Made by a program: the position numbers and the translations under genes. Source: Pedobacter panaciterrae (GTDB lineage: Bacteria; Bacteroidota; Bacteroidia; Sphingobacteriales; Sphingobacteriaceae). Taken from it: 64,000 bases of DNA. The DNA lies in NCBI RefSeq assembly GCF_013204795.1, contig NZ_JABMKW010000020.1:868001-932000 (forward strand), read 5' to 3'. The stretch's first letter is position 1; each line of letters opens with the position of its first letter. Below the pieces are notes generated by a model that saw only the letters and a list, made by a program, of their open reading frames with translations, was not told the origin of the DNA and did no database searches. Positions 54,361-62,768 of the stretch are shown here, one piece after another.

Positions 54361-54825
54361 ATGGCAAACACTCCAAAACCATACAAAACAAAGTCAAAAG
54401 TATCTGTTGTTTCAGAAAGCGCAGTTATTGCGTCTTACCAATCGTTATATGGCAACCCAATAAGTGTTCTTACCAATTCTAAAAATGGGTTATCAGCAAA
54501 AGCCGCCATTGATTTTCTTAATCTTTCGGGTTTCACCAAAGAAGAATTTCAGGATACTTTTAAAACAAATGTAAAAACTATACAAAATTACGTTTCGAAT
54601 TCATCAAAGCTAGATGCCGCTTTAAGTGAAAAGCTTTTAAAATCTTTTTCTCTTTTTGATAAAGGCATCGAAATTTTTGGATCTGCAAAACTTTTTCATC
54701 AGTGGCTAAACACTCCTTCATATGGTCTTGGCAACCAAACCCCTTTCGATCTTATGGATACCATTACCGGTATTACCCTAATTGAAGAAGAACTGATAAG
54801 GATTGAATATGGTGATTTAGCTTAA
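54361..54825 (+). CDS. Xre/MbcA/ParS-type antitoxin (DUF2384)
   Basis: 154 residues. N-terminal helical Xre-like domain (LSAKAAIDFLNLSGFTKEEF, NVKTIQNYVSN) and the C-terminal DUF2384 toxin-binding domain ending with FHQWLNTPSYGLGNQTPFDL and a short tail. It neutralises the RES toxin encoded two bases downstream and usually represses its own promoter. Confidence 0.92.
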   Translation: MANTPKPYKTKSKVSVVSESAVIASYQSLYGNPISVLTNSKNGLSAKAAIDFLNLSGFTKEEFQDTFKTNVKTIQNYVSNSSKLDAALSEKLLKSFSLFDKGIEIFGSAKLFHQWLNTPSYGLGNQTPFDLMDTITGITLIEEELIRIEYGDLA

Positions 54826-54827
54826 TT

Positions 54828-55277
54828 ATGCATGTATTTCGTATAGCATTAGCTAAATATGCCACCAAGTTGTTTGCTTCGGGCAGAGCCGCACGCTGGA
54901 ATCCTAACGATGTAGAAGTAATATACAGCGCAGGCTCGCGCTCACTGGCTTGCCTGGAAAATGTTGTCCACAGAAATCAAATAGGATTAAACCAATCTTT
55001 TCAGGTAATGACTATAGAAATCCCCGACGACATAAGAATCGTCCCTGTAGATATTAAAAAATTACCAGGTAATTGGATTGAATACCACAACATACCATTA
55101 ACTCAAAAAATTGGGGAAGACTGGATCAACGAGGGCAAATCTGCCATTTTAAAAGTCCCCTCTTCTATCATTATAGCAGAATACAATTACCTGATAAATC
55201 CCAACCATCCGGATTTTAAATCGATAAAATTATTAAAATCGGAACCTTTTGTTTTTGACAGAAGAATAAAAAGCTAA
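54828..55277 (+). CDS. RES-domain toxin
   Basis: 149 residues. RES motif residues: arginine in FASGRAARWNP, tyrosine and glutamate in VIYSAGSRSLACLENVVH, and serine in VPSSIIIAEYNYLINPNHPDF. RES toxins degrade NAD+ and stop growth. Start codon two bases after the antitoxin stop. The frame is complete, so the pair is likely functional. A repeat-rich 550-base region follows. Confidence 0.92.
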   Translation: MHVFRIALAKYATKLFASGRAARWNPNDVEVIYSAGSRSLACLENVVHRNQIGLNQSFQVMTIEIPDDIRIVPVDIKKLPGNWIEYHNIPLTQKIGEDWINEGKSAILKVPSSIIIAEYNYLINPNHPDFKSIKLLKSEPFVFDRRIKS

Positions 55278-55288
55278 TTACGTATCCA

Positions 55289-55379
55289 TTGCTAGGGCAT
55301 CACCAGAGCATTACTAGGGCCTTAAGTCCAGTCAACGCCCTAGTAATGCCCTAGTAAGGCCCTACCAAGGCCCTAGCAA
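55289..55379. repeat. Nested palindromic array of CTAGGGC/GCCCTAG units
   Basis: Outer arms 55289-55298 and 55370-55379 (TTGCTAGGGC) and inner arms 55308-55320 and 55337-55349 (GCATTACTAGGGC) are both exact reverse complements. Six CTAGGGC-type units are present, two in one direction and four (one altered to GCCCTAC) in the other. It lies 11 bases after the toxin stop. Confidence 0.75.
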
Positions 55380-55508
55380 CCTATTCCTCGACGTAGCGCA
55401 CTTTCATCATTACGCCAGGGCTTTCGGTAAGTAAACTCCAGATCATTTTTTATTGTAAAAACCGATTTTCTTTTGAAATGAGGAAAAAGGTGGCGACATT
55501 AGCAAGCA

Positions 55509-55658
55509 ATGAATTACCAAAAGAACATACAAAAAGCTATTATTGGCGCCTACAACAGGCATCAGCTACATGCGTATGCGCTTTTCAAAAGGTTTTTTAG
55601 AGAAAACTATCCTTTCGGTTTTAGTTTTCAAACCACCAGCAAGGACTTTATTAATTAA
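55509..55658 (+). CDS. Possible 49-residue basic small protein
   Basis: ATG 55509 to TAA 55656-55658. The protein (MNYQKNIQKAIIGAYNRHQ and onward) is basic and aromatic-rich. There is no recognised domain, and the only support is an open frame in an otherwise empty 556-base gap. It may be spurious. Confidence 0.2.
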   Translation: MNYQKNIQKAIIGAYNRHQLHAYALFKRFFRENYPFGFSFQTTSKDFIN

Positions 55659-55659
55659 G

Positions 55660-55696
55660 CCCCGTATCATTTCGATTTTCTTTTTTCGATGCGGGG
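55660..55696. terminator. GC-rich hairpin, terminator-like
   Basis: Arms 55660-55668 (CCCCGTATC) and 55688-55696 (GATGCGGGG) pair with one G-T wobble around a T-rich loop. No clear T-run follows, so its role is uncertain. Confidence 0.4.
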
Positions 55697-55833
55697 GTTA
55701 AAAGCACCTGATAAAAATCTGCTTTTTCTCATTCTTCATTTCAATTTTAATGCCTTTTCAGCAAAAGCCTGAATCGCGTATTCAATTTTTTTAAAAAATA
55801 TAATAAATATTAATTCACAACATATTCACGATC

Positions 55834-56211
55834 ATGGAAACTAAATCATTGTCATTATCAAAAAGCGACTTTAAATTATTAAAGGAACATCTGGAAAAAT
55901 CAAATATGAGCGCTTATAACAAAGAAAAATTAAGCAACGAATTAAAAGAAGCCACCATATATTCGGAAGAGGAACTTCCTTCTGATGTGGTGTGTTTAAA
56001 ATCTGAAGCCCGTATAGCGAATACCAAAACCGGTAAAGAATTTACCTTTAAACTTGTAATGCCCGAAGAAGCAAACATTAAGGTTCAAAAGGTATCTGTT
56101 TTCGCTCCCATCGGAATTGCACTATTTGGCTATAGAACAAACGACATTATTACCTGGGAAATGCCAGATGGTTTACAGGAATTCAAAATACTATCGGTAA
56201 ACAGGATGTAA
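55834..56211 (+). CDS. GreA/GreB C-terminal-domain protein (Rnk-like)
   Basis: 125 residues. A short helical N-terminus is followed by the GreA/GreB C-terminal FKBP-like domain: PSDVVCLKSEARI, KLVMPEEANI, KVSVFAPIGIALFGYRTND and EMPDGLQEFKILSV. The long coiled coil of true Gre factors is missing, which is the Rnk pattern: binding RNA polymerase near the secondary channel without cleavage activity. Confidence 0.88.
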   Translation: METKSLSLSKSDFKLLKEHLEKSNMSAYNKEKLSNELKEATIYSEEELPSDVVCLKSEARIANTKTGKEFTFKLVMPEEANIKVQKVSVFAPIGIALFGYRTNDIITWEMPDGLQEFKILSVNRM

Positions 56212-56216
56212 CCCAC

Positions 56217-56987
56217 TTACCTCCTGCCTGCCATTGTTATCATCCGATGAGATAGGTCTTTTCCAAGGTATCTGTCTATAATCCCATGAACAACGTACAA
56301 TATGGGAGTCATTAAAATGGCTACCACGAACTTATAGGTGTAATTTACCAGGCCTATTGCGGCAACCATTTGCCAGCTCCAGTGGTATTGGGGGTTAAGA
56401 TAAAAAGCAATAAAGATAACCACAAAACTATCAATGCATTGCGAAACTAATGTTGAACCGGTGGCACGTAACCATAAGGCCTTGTCGCCGGTAACTTTCT
56501 TAATTTTATGAAAAATAAGCACATCAGCAATCTGGCCTACAAGGAAAGCAACAATAGAGCCCACAATGATCCACATACCCTGCCCAAATATACCGGCAAA
56601 CGCATTGTTCATATTTAGTGATTCGCCATTAATGGTTTGTGTAACCCAAAAATCGGAAGGCTTTAACTGCATAGCTCCACCTACAACAATAAAGGCATAT
56701 GCTATTAAAATGGCCGTTAGAATAGATAAATAACGAACTTGTCGCACTCCAAAATACTCATTTATAATATCAGTCATGATAAATATAATGGGCCAGGTTA
56801 ACACACCGGCCGACATATTATAGGAAAGATTGGGTACTCCCAGTAAATTAATATTGAACTTTTCGATACCAAGCGTACCTTCAACTGTAAATATCTTTAC
56901 ACCAATAAACTCCGAGAGTATGGCGTTCGCGACAAAGAAGCTCCCTAAAATAAGCAGTAACCTGCTCTCTTTTGTTTTAAAAGTCAT
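56217..56987 (-). CDS. Queuosine precursor transporter (YhhQ/DUF165)
   Basis: 256 residues with about six membrane helices. The family signature FIMTDIINEYFG, GQIADVLIFHKIKK and TLVSQCIDSFVVIFIAFY is complete. It imports preQ0/preQ1 or queuine for tRNA modification. Alone on this strand, convergent with the Gre-like gene five bases away. Confidence 0.93.
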   Translation of the reverse strand: MTFKTKESRLLLILGSFFVANAILSEFIGVKIFTVEGTLGIEKFNINLLGVPNLSYNMSAGVLTWPIIFIMTDIINEYFGVRQVRYLSILTAILIAYAFIVVGGAMQLKPSDFWVTQTINGESLNMNNAFAGIFGQGMWIIVGSIVAFLVGQIADVLIFHKIKKVTGDKALWLRATGSTLVSQCIDSFVVIFIAFYLNPQYHWSWQMVAAIGLVNYTYKFVVAILMTPILYVVHGIIDRYLGKDLSHRMITMAGRR

Positions 56988-57039
56988 AGCAGGTTGAAAT
57001 TATTAAATAATTCTGATATAACAGGATAAATATTATTTC

Positions 57040-57047
57040 TATTTTCG
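57040..57047 (+). promoter_or_regulatory. Near-consensus -7 box close to the aminotransferase start
   Basis: TATTTTCG (one mismatch to TAnnTTTG) ends seven bases before ATG 57055, which predicts an almost leaderless transcript. Confidence 0.4.
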
Positions 57048-57054
57048 CTTAAAC

Positions 57055-58200
57055 ATGATATCAATACACTCCAAATTACCCACAGTTGGCACCACTATTT
57101 TTACGGTGATGTCTAAACTTGCTGAAGAACATAATGCGATAAACCTATCACAAGGATTTCCAGATTATGACTGTGATCCTAAACTGGTAGATTTTGTAGC
57201 TGATGCAATGAAGAAGGGCTTTAATCAGTATGCTCCTATGCCCGGATTACAATCGCTTAGGGAACTTATTGCAGAAAAGGAAAATACGCTTTATGATGCT
57301 GATTATAACCCGGATACTGAAGTTACGGTTACCGCAGGTGGAACACAGGCTATTTTTACGGCACTATCTTCGTGCATTACTGCTGGTGACGAAGTAATTA
57401 TTTTTGAGCCGGCTTACGACTCCTATGCCCCTGCAATTAAATTATTGGGCGGACTGGTAAAGCCTTACGAAATGGTGCCACCGGATTATGAGATCGACTG
57501 GGAAATGGTAAAGAAACTATTTACTGTGAATACCAAAATGATCATTTTAAATAGTCCCCATAACCCTACTGGCAGTATTTTAACGGAAAAGGACATCAAA
57601 GCGCTTATTAAACTCACTAAGAATACAGATATACTTATTCTTAGTGATGAGGTGTATGAGCATATCATATTTGATGGTATAAAACATCATAGCCTGGCTT
57701 TATATCCCGAATTAAGAGACAGAAGTTTTATTGCAGCATCATTTGGCAAATTACTACACACAACAGGATGGAAACTCGGCTACTGCCTTGCTCCTGCCAA
57801 CTTAATGAAGGAATTTCGTAAAGTACACCAGTTCAACGTTTTTAGTGTAAACACGCCAATGCAGGTAGGTGTAGCTAATTACCTTAAAGACCCTGAAACA
57901 TATAACGGATTACCCGAATTTTTCCAGGAAAAGCGGGATTTCTTCCGTTCATTACTTGGCGAAACTAAATTTAAATTATTACCTTGTCATGGTTCTTATT
58001 TTCAATGTGTTAGCTATGCTCACTTGAATGACGAGAAAGATATGGATATGGCCCAAAAGCTTGTCAGGGAAAATGGAGTAGCGAGCATACCTGTTTCGGC
58101 CTTCTACATTAGAAAAACAGATCATAAAGTATTACGCTTTTGTTTTGCTAAAAAGCACGAAACATTAGAAAAAGCCGTTGAAGGACTAATGAAGTTATAA
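57055..58200 (+). CDS. Methionine aminotransferase (YbdL-like)
   Basis: 381 residues, fold-type I PLP enzyme. Family start LPTVGTTIFTVMSKLAEEHNA and INLSQGFPDYDCDP; PLP lysine in SFGKLLHTTGWKLGYC; NSPHNPTGS and the C-terminal LRFCFAKK with the carboxylate-binding arginine. It transaminates 2-oxo-4-methylthiobutanoate (using glutamine in related proteins) to regenerate methionine. The omega-amidase gene 24 bases downstream completes that reaction. Confidence 0.92.
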   Translation: MISIHSKLPTVGTTIFTVMSKLAEEHNAINLSQGFPDYDCDPKLVDFVADAMKKGFNQYAPMPGLQSLRELIAEKENTLYDADYNPDTEVTVTAGGTQAIFTALSSCITAGDEVIIFEPAYDSYAPAIKLLGGLVKPYEMVPPDYEIDWEMVKKLFTVNTKMIILNSPHNPTGSILTEKDIKALIKLTKNTDILILSDEVYEHIIFDGIKHHSLALYPELRDRSFIAASFGKLLHTTGWKLGYCLAPANLMKEFRKVHQFNVFSVNTPMQVGVANYLKDPETYNGLPEFFQEKRDFFRSLLGETKFKLLPCHGSYFQCVSYAHLNDEKDMDMAQKLVRENGVASIPVSAFYIRKTDHKVLRFCFAKKHETLEKAVEGLMKL

Positions 58201-58224
58201 TTTACATCCCTTTAAATTAGAATA

Positions 58225-59028
58225 ATGGATCAACCAAATAACCTGAATATTAGCAATCTCAAAATTACAATTTATCAGGCCTATCTGTTTTGGGAAAACA
58301 TAGATAAAAACTTACAGAACCTTGCCCTTAGATTATCAATGGGGATAAAAGAGAAAACAGATCTGATCATACTTCCAGAGATGTTCAACACAGGTTTTAG
58401 CATGAATGCTGCTTCACTTGCCGAAGAAATGAACGGAAAAACAATGCAGTGGATGGCCCAGACAGCCGATAAATACGATTGCGTTGTTACCGGAAGTTTA
58501 ATTATAAAAGAAAACGATAAATATTTTAACCGCTTAATATGGATGTTGCCGGATGGTAGTTTCAGCCATTATGATAAACGTCACCTCTTCGGTTTAGGTG
58601 ATGAAGATAAAACTTACACGCCTGGCCACGACAAAGTGATTGTAGACTTAAAAGGCTGGAAAATACGTTTAGCCATCTGCTACGACCTTCGTTTCCCTGT
58701 ATGGCTGCGCAATCAGAACGCAGAATATGATATACTATTATTAATTGCAAGCTGGCCTGATAAAAGATCGAGCCATTGGAATGCACTTATACCTGCCCGT
58801 GCCATCGAAAATCAAAGTTATGTGATTGCTGCAAACAGGGTTGGTCATGATGGAAAAGAAGTTTATCACAGTGGTCATTCTCAATGTATTGACCCAATGG
58901 GAAAAACTGTTTATTACAAACCTGAAGATGAAGATCTATACACCTTTAGCATAGGTTACGATGACTTGGTTAAAACCCGCCATAGTTTTCCTTTTCTAAG
59001 AGATGCTGATAATTTTAAAATTATTTAG
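58225..59028 (+). CDS. Omega-amidase (YafV/Nit2-like carbon-nitrogen hydrolase)
   Basis: 267 residues. The Glu-Lys-Cys triad is visible: E in ILPEMFNTGF, K in HYDKRHLF, C in AICYDLRFP. It hydrolyses alpha-ketoglutaramate, the by-product of glutamine transaminases, to 2-oxoglutarate, pulling the methionine aminotransferase forward. Confidence 0.92.
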   Translation: MDQPNNLNISNLKITIYQAYLFWENIDKNLQNLALRLSMGIKEKTDLIILPEMFNTGFSMNAASLAEEMNGKTMQWMAQTADKYDCVVTGSLIIKENDKYFNRLIWMLPDGSFSHYDKRHLFGLGDEDKTYTPGHDKVIVDLKGWKIRLAICYDLRFPVWLRNQNAEYDILLLIASWPDKRSSHWNALIPARAIENQSYVIAANRVGHDGKEVYHSGHSQCIDPMGKTVYYKPEDEDLYTFSIGYDDLVKTRHSFPFLRDADNFKII

Positions 59029-59044
59029 TTACTTTAAACCTAAA

Positions 59045-60079
59045 ATGTTTAATCGTAGAAAATTCATAAAAACAACTGCAATATCGGCTTCGCTTCTTGC
59101 TGTTAATAAAAGTAGTATAGCCGAAATAATTCCGGCTAAATCAACCTCAATTGATGTTAAACCTATCGTAATCTCTACCTGGGATTTTGGAATTGCTGCT
59201 AATCAGGCAGCATGGAAAGTACTGTCTTCGGGCGGCAGAGCGCTAGATGCAGTTGAACAAGGTGTTCACGTGCCAGAAGCTGACCCAAAGAACCAATCTG
59301 TAGGCTATGGTGGCTTGCCAGACAGAGACGGGCACGTTACACTTGATGCCTGTATTATGGACGAACAGGGTAATTGTGGTTCTGTAGCAGGCCTGGAACA
59401 TATTATGCACCCAATTTCTGTTGCCAGATTGGTAATGGAAAAAACACCACATGTAATGCTTGTTGGCGATGGTGCACTTCAGTTTGCTTTAGAAAACGGT
59501 TTTAAAAAGGAAAATTTACTTACCAAAGAAAGTGAAAAGGCCTGGAAAGAATGGCTTAAAACCGCAAAATATGCCCCGGTAATGAATATTGAGAACAAGC
59601 TCTATCAAAAAGCTGCTCCTACTAAATTGCCAGGCAATCAATACAATCACGACACTATTGGCATGCTGGCCATTGATGCAAAAGGAAATATTTCCGGTGC
59701 ATGTACAACCAGCGGAATGGCTTATAAACTACATGGCCGTGTAGGCGACAGCCCAATAATTGGCGCTGGCTTATATGTGGATAATGAAGTTGGTGGTGCT
59801 ACCTCTACCGGTGTTGGCGAAGAAGTGATCCGTAACGTTGGAAGCTTTCTGGTAGTAGAACTAATGCGCCAGGGCTATTCGCCCGAAGACGCCTGCAAAG
59901 AGGCTGTAATGAGAATCATTAAAAAGAAACCTGAAATTGCAAAGGTGATACAGGTGGGCTTTCTTGCCATCAATAAAAAAGGAGAATATGGCGCTTATGC
60001 TATTCAGAAAGGCTTTAGTTACGCCGTTTGCACTGAACAGAAAGATGACCTTTTAATTCCCGGAAAAAGTTATTATTAA
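59045..60079 (+). CDS. Periplasmic N4-(beta-N-acetylglucosaminyl)-L-asparaginase
   Basis: 344 residues from ATG 59045, which gives a Tat-like leader NRRKFIKTTAISASLLA. The autocleavage site is in HDTIGMLAID: the threonine becomes the catalytic N-terminus of the beta subunit. SSGGRALDAVEQGV, GGLPDRDGHVTLDA and GATSTGVGEEVIRNVGSFLVV match the enzyme of Elizabethkingia meningoseptica. It cleaves the glycan-asparagine bond after proteolysis. It starts 16 bases after the omega-amidase stop, in one operon with CutC. Confidence 0.93.
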   Translation: MFNRRKFIKTTAISASLLAVNKSSIAEIIPAKSTSIDVKPIVISTWDFGIAANQAAWKVLSSGGRALDAVEQGVHVPEADPKNQSVGYGGLPDRDGHVTLDACIMDEQGNCGSVAGLEHIMHPISVARLVMEKTPHVMLVGDGALQFALENGFKKENLLTKESEKAWKEWLKTAKYAPVMNIENKLYQKAAPTKLPGNQYNHDTIGMLAIDAKGNISGACTTSGMAYKLHGRVGDSPIIGAGLYVDNEVGGATSTGVGEEVIRNVGSFLVVELMRQGYSPEDACKEAVMRIIKKKPEIAKVIQVGFLAINKKGEYGAYAIQKGFSYAVCTEQKDDLLIPGKSYY

Positions 60080-60090
60080 TATTAAGTATC

Positions 60091-60831
60091 ATGGTAAATA
60101 TGGAGGTTTGCGCCAATTCTGTAAGATCTGCTCTTGCAGCTCAGGAAGGTGGTGCAATAAGAGTTGAGCTATGCGATAATTTACCTGAAGGCGGCACAAC
60201 ACCAAGTTATGCAACGATCGCTTTGGCGAAAAAAATGCTTTCTATAAAGGTATACCCTATTATACGGCCACGCGGAGGTGATTTTCTATACTCTGATTTG
60301 GAGTTTGATCTAATGAAAGAGGATATAAAAATCTGCAAATCGTTAAATTGTGATGGAGTAGTTATAGGTATCTTAAAAGCTGATGGCAGTGTAGACAAAG
60401 AAAGATGCGCAGCGCTTATTGCTGCAGCTAAACCTATGCCCGTAACGTTTCACAGAGCCTTTGACATGACTAATGACCTGGAAAAGGCTTTAGAGGATAT
60501 TATTGAACTTGGCTGTGAGCGAATTCTTACTTCGGGAGGAGAATCTTCTGCGCTTAAAGGAGCAGGTGTAATTGCAAAGCTAATTAAACAGGCTCAGGGA
60601 AGGATCATCATTATGCCGGGTGCCGGTGTTTCTATAAGTAATATTACTGATATCATTAAATTAACAGGCGCCAAAGAGTTTCATGCCTCTGCAAGGCATG
60701 CCGTAAAGAGCAAAATGCAGTTCAGAAACCCAAGATTGAGTATGGGAAGCATAGCTGATGAATTTAGTTACGATCTTACTGATAGTGAGACTGTAAAAAA
60801 TTTAATCGGGCTTGCCAACAAACCTGCATAA
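60091..60831 (+). CDS. cutC: CutC-family protein
   Basis: 246 residues, a TIM barrel. MEVCANSVRSALAAQEGGAIRVELC, GGTTPSYA, PRGGDFLYSDLEF, VTFHRAFDM and ILTSGG are the family signatures. Annotated as copper homeostasis, although a role in copper is doubtful in many species. Eleven bases after the glycosylasparaginase gene. Confidence 0.93.
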   Translation: MVNMEVCANSVRSALAAQEGGAIRVELCDNLPEGGTTPSYATIALAKKMLSIKVYPIIRPRGGDFLYSDLEFDLMKEDIKICKSLNCDGVVIGILKADGSVDKERCAALIAAAKPMPVTFHRAFDMTNDLEKALEDIIELGCERILTSGGESSALKGAGVIAKLIKQAQGRIIIMPGAGVSISNITDIIKLTGAKEFHASARHAVKSKMQFRNPRLSMGSIADEFSYDLTDSETVKNLIGLANKPA

Positions 60832-60848
60832 TAATCCGCTCAAAATCT

Positions 60849-60856
60849 TATCTTTG
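60849..60856 (+). promoter_or_regulatory. -7 box eight bases before the lepA start
   Basis: TATCTTTG, a full match to TAnnTTTG. The ATG is at 60865, so transcription should begin at or just before it. Confidence 0.55.
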
Positions 60857-60864
60857 CGCCACTG

Positions 60865-62652
60865 ATGAAGCATATACGTAATTTTTGCATAATTGCACAT
60901 ATTGACCACGGGAAAAGCACCTTGGCTGACCGTTTATTAGAATACACTGAGACGATTACTCAACGCGAATCGCAGGCCCAGTTATTGGATAACATGGACC
61001 TTGAACGTGAGCGAGGCATAACTATTAAAAGTCATGCCATACAAATGAATTATAAGGTTGGTGAAATTGAATACAATTTTAACCTGATTGATACTCCCGG
61101 ACACGTAGATTTTTCTTACGAAGTTTCACGTTCTATCGCAGCTTGCGAAGGCGCCTTACTTATTGTTGATGCATCTCAGGGGATTCAGGCACAAACCATT
61201 TCGAACTTATATTTGGCTTTAGAGCACGATCTTGAAATTATCCCGATCTTAAATAAAATGGATTTACCTGGGGCAATGCCTGAGGAAGTAAAAGATCAGA
61301 TTATTGACCTGATTGGCTGTAAACGTGAAGAGATTATCCCTGCATCAGGCAAAACGGGCTTGGGAATTCCTGATATTATTCAGGCCATTGTAGACCGTGT
61401 TCCTGCTCCGGTTGGTGATCCTGACGCGCCTTTACAGGCATTGATTTTCGACTCTGTATTTAATCCTTTCAGGGGAATTATCGCTTACTATAAAGTAGTA
61501 AACGGCCAGATTAAAAAAGGTGATAAGGTAAAATTCATAAACACAGGCAAACAATACTTAGCAGACGAAGTTGGTATCCTGAAACTGGATATGTCGCCAC
61601 GCAGTGTTGTTAAGACCGGTGATGTAGGTTATATTATTTCGGGGATCAAAGAAGCCCGTGAAGTAAAAGTTGGTGATACGATAACCACTGTTGACAGACC
61701 ATCGTTAGAATCAATTCAAGGTTTTGAAGAGGTTAAGCCAATGGTTTTCGCCGGAATTTATCCGGTTGATACCGATGAGTTTGAAGAATTGCGTGAGGCA
61801 ATGCACAAGTTGCAGCTTAACGATGCTTCTATTGTGTTTGAACCTGAAAGTTCTGCGGCTTTAGGCTTCGGTTTCCGTTGCGGTTTCTTAGGAATGCTGC
61901 ACATGGAAATTATCCAGGAACGTTTAGAGCGTGAATTTGACATGACGGTTATAACAACCGTACCCAACGTATCATATATCGCGCACACTACTAAGGGCGA
62001 AGAAGTTACCGTAAACAATCCTTCTGATTTACCAGATCCAAGTAAATTGGATTCTGTAGAAGAACCTTATATCAAAGCAAATATTATTACCAAGGCCGAA
62101 TTTGTGGGTCCGGTAATGTCACTTTGTATTCAGAAAAGAGGGATTATTGTAAATCAATCTTACCTGACATCAGATCGTGTGGAGCTTGTTTTTGAAATGC
62201 CTATGGGAGAGATCGTTTTTGACTTTTATGATAAACTGAAAACAATTTCTAAAGGTTATGCTTCGTTTGACTACCATCAAGTTGGTTACCGCAAGTCGGA
62301 CCTGGTAAGACTAGACATGCTGCTAAATGATGAGCCTGTTGATGCTTTGTCTTCGTTGATTCACCGTAGCAATGCTTACGATTTTGGAAAGAAAATTTGT
62401 GAGAAACTGAGAGAATTAATCCCTCGTCAACAATTCGAGATTAAGATACAGGCGTCTATTGGTGCAAAAGTGATTGCCCGTGAAACGCTTAGCGCTTTAC
62501 GTAAAGACGTTACCGCTAAATGTTATGGCGGTGATATTTCCCGTAAACGTAAGTTATTGGAAAAACAGAAACAAGGTAAGAAACGTATGCGTCAGGTAGG
62601 AAATGTGGAAATTCCACAAACTGCATTTATGGCGGTATTGAAATTAGATTAA
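60865..62652 (+). CDS. lepA: Elongation factor 4 (LepA)
   Basis: 595 residues, full length. G domain motifs AHIDHGKSTLADRLL, DTPGHVDFSYEVSRS and NKMDLPGA; DMERERGITIKS switch region is present as NMDLERERGITIKS; LepA-specific C-terminal domain ends in the RKRKLLEKQKQGKKRMRQVG type stretch. GTPase that acts on stalled or assembling ribosomes. A 34-bp inverted repeat follows the gene. Confidence 0.98.
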   Translation: MKHIRNFCIIAHIDHGKSTLADRLLEYTETITQRESQAQLLDNMDLERERGITIKSHAIQMNYKVGEIEYNFNLIDTPGHVDFSYEVSRSIAACEGALLIVDASQGIQAQTISNLYLALEHDLEIIPILNKMDLPGAMPEEVKDQIIDLIGCKREEIIPASGKTGLGIPDIIQAIVDRVPAPVGDPDAPLQALIFDSVFNPFRGIIAYYKVVNGQIKKGDKVKFINTGKQYLADEVGILKLDMSPRSVVKTGDVGYIISGIKEAREVKVGDTITTVDRPSLESIQGFEEVKPMVFAGIYPVDTDEFEELREAMHKLQLNDASIVFEPESSAALGFGFRCGFLGMLHMEIIQERLEREFDMTVITTVPNVSYIAHTTKGEEVTVNNPSDLPDPSKLDSVEEPYIKANIITKAEFVGPVMSLCIQKRGIIVNQSYLTSDRVELVFEMPMGEIVFDFYDKLKTISKGYASFDYHQVGYRKSDLVRLDMLLNDEPVDALSSLIHRSNAYDFGKKICEKLRELIPRQQFEIKIQASIGAKVIARETLSALRKDVTAKCYGGDISRKRKLLEKQKQGKKRMRQVGNVEIPQTAFMAVLKLD

Positions 62653-62661
62653 CTTTTAAAT

Positions 62662-62752
62662 TAGTATTTAGTAGGTAGTATTTAGTACTTAGACTGGATT
62701 CAGCTTGAATAAACAACTAGTCTAAGTACTAAATACTACCTACTAAATACTA
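62662..62752. repeat. Perfect 34-bp inverted repeat between lepA and folD
   Basis: Arms 62662-62695 and 62719-62752 are exact reverse complements around a 23-base loop. Each arm contains the 12-mer TAGTATTTAGTA twice in tandem. It is unlike the other repeat family in this window and has no T-run, so it is more likely a small mobile palindrome than a terminator. Confidence 0.9.
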
Positions 62753-62768
62753 GAAACTAAACACCAGG

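Noticed and set aside
55278..55400. CTAGGGC block as a CRISPR array.
   Set aside because: Units are 7-11 bases, unevenly spaced and in both orientations; no cas genes nearby.
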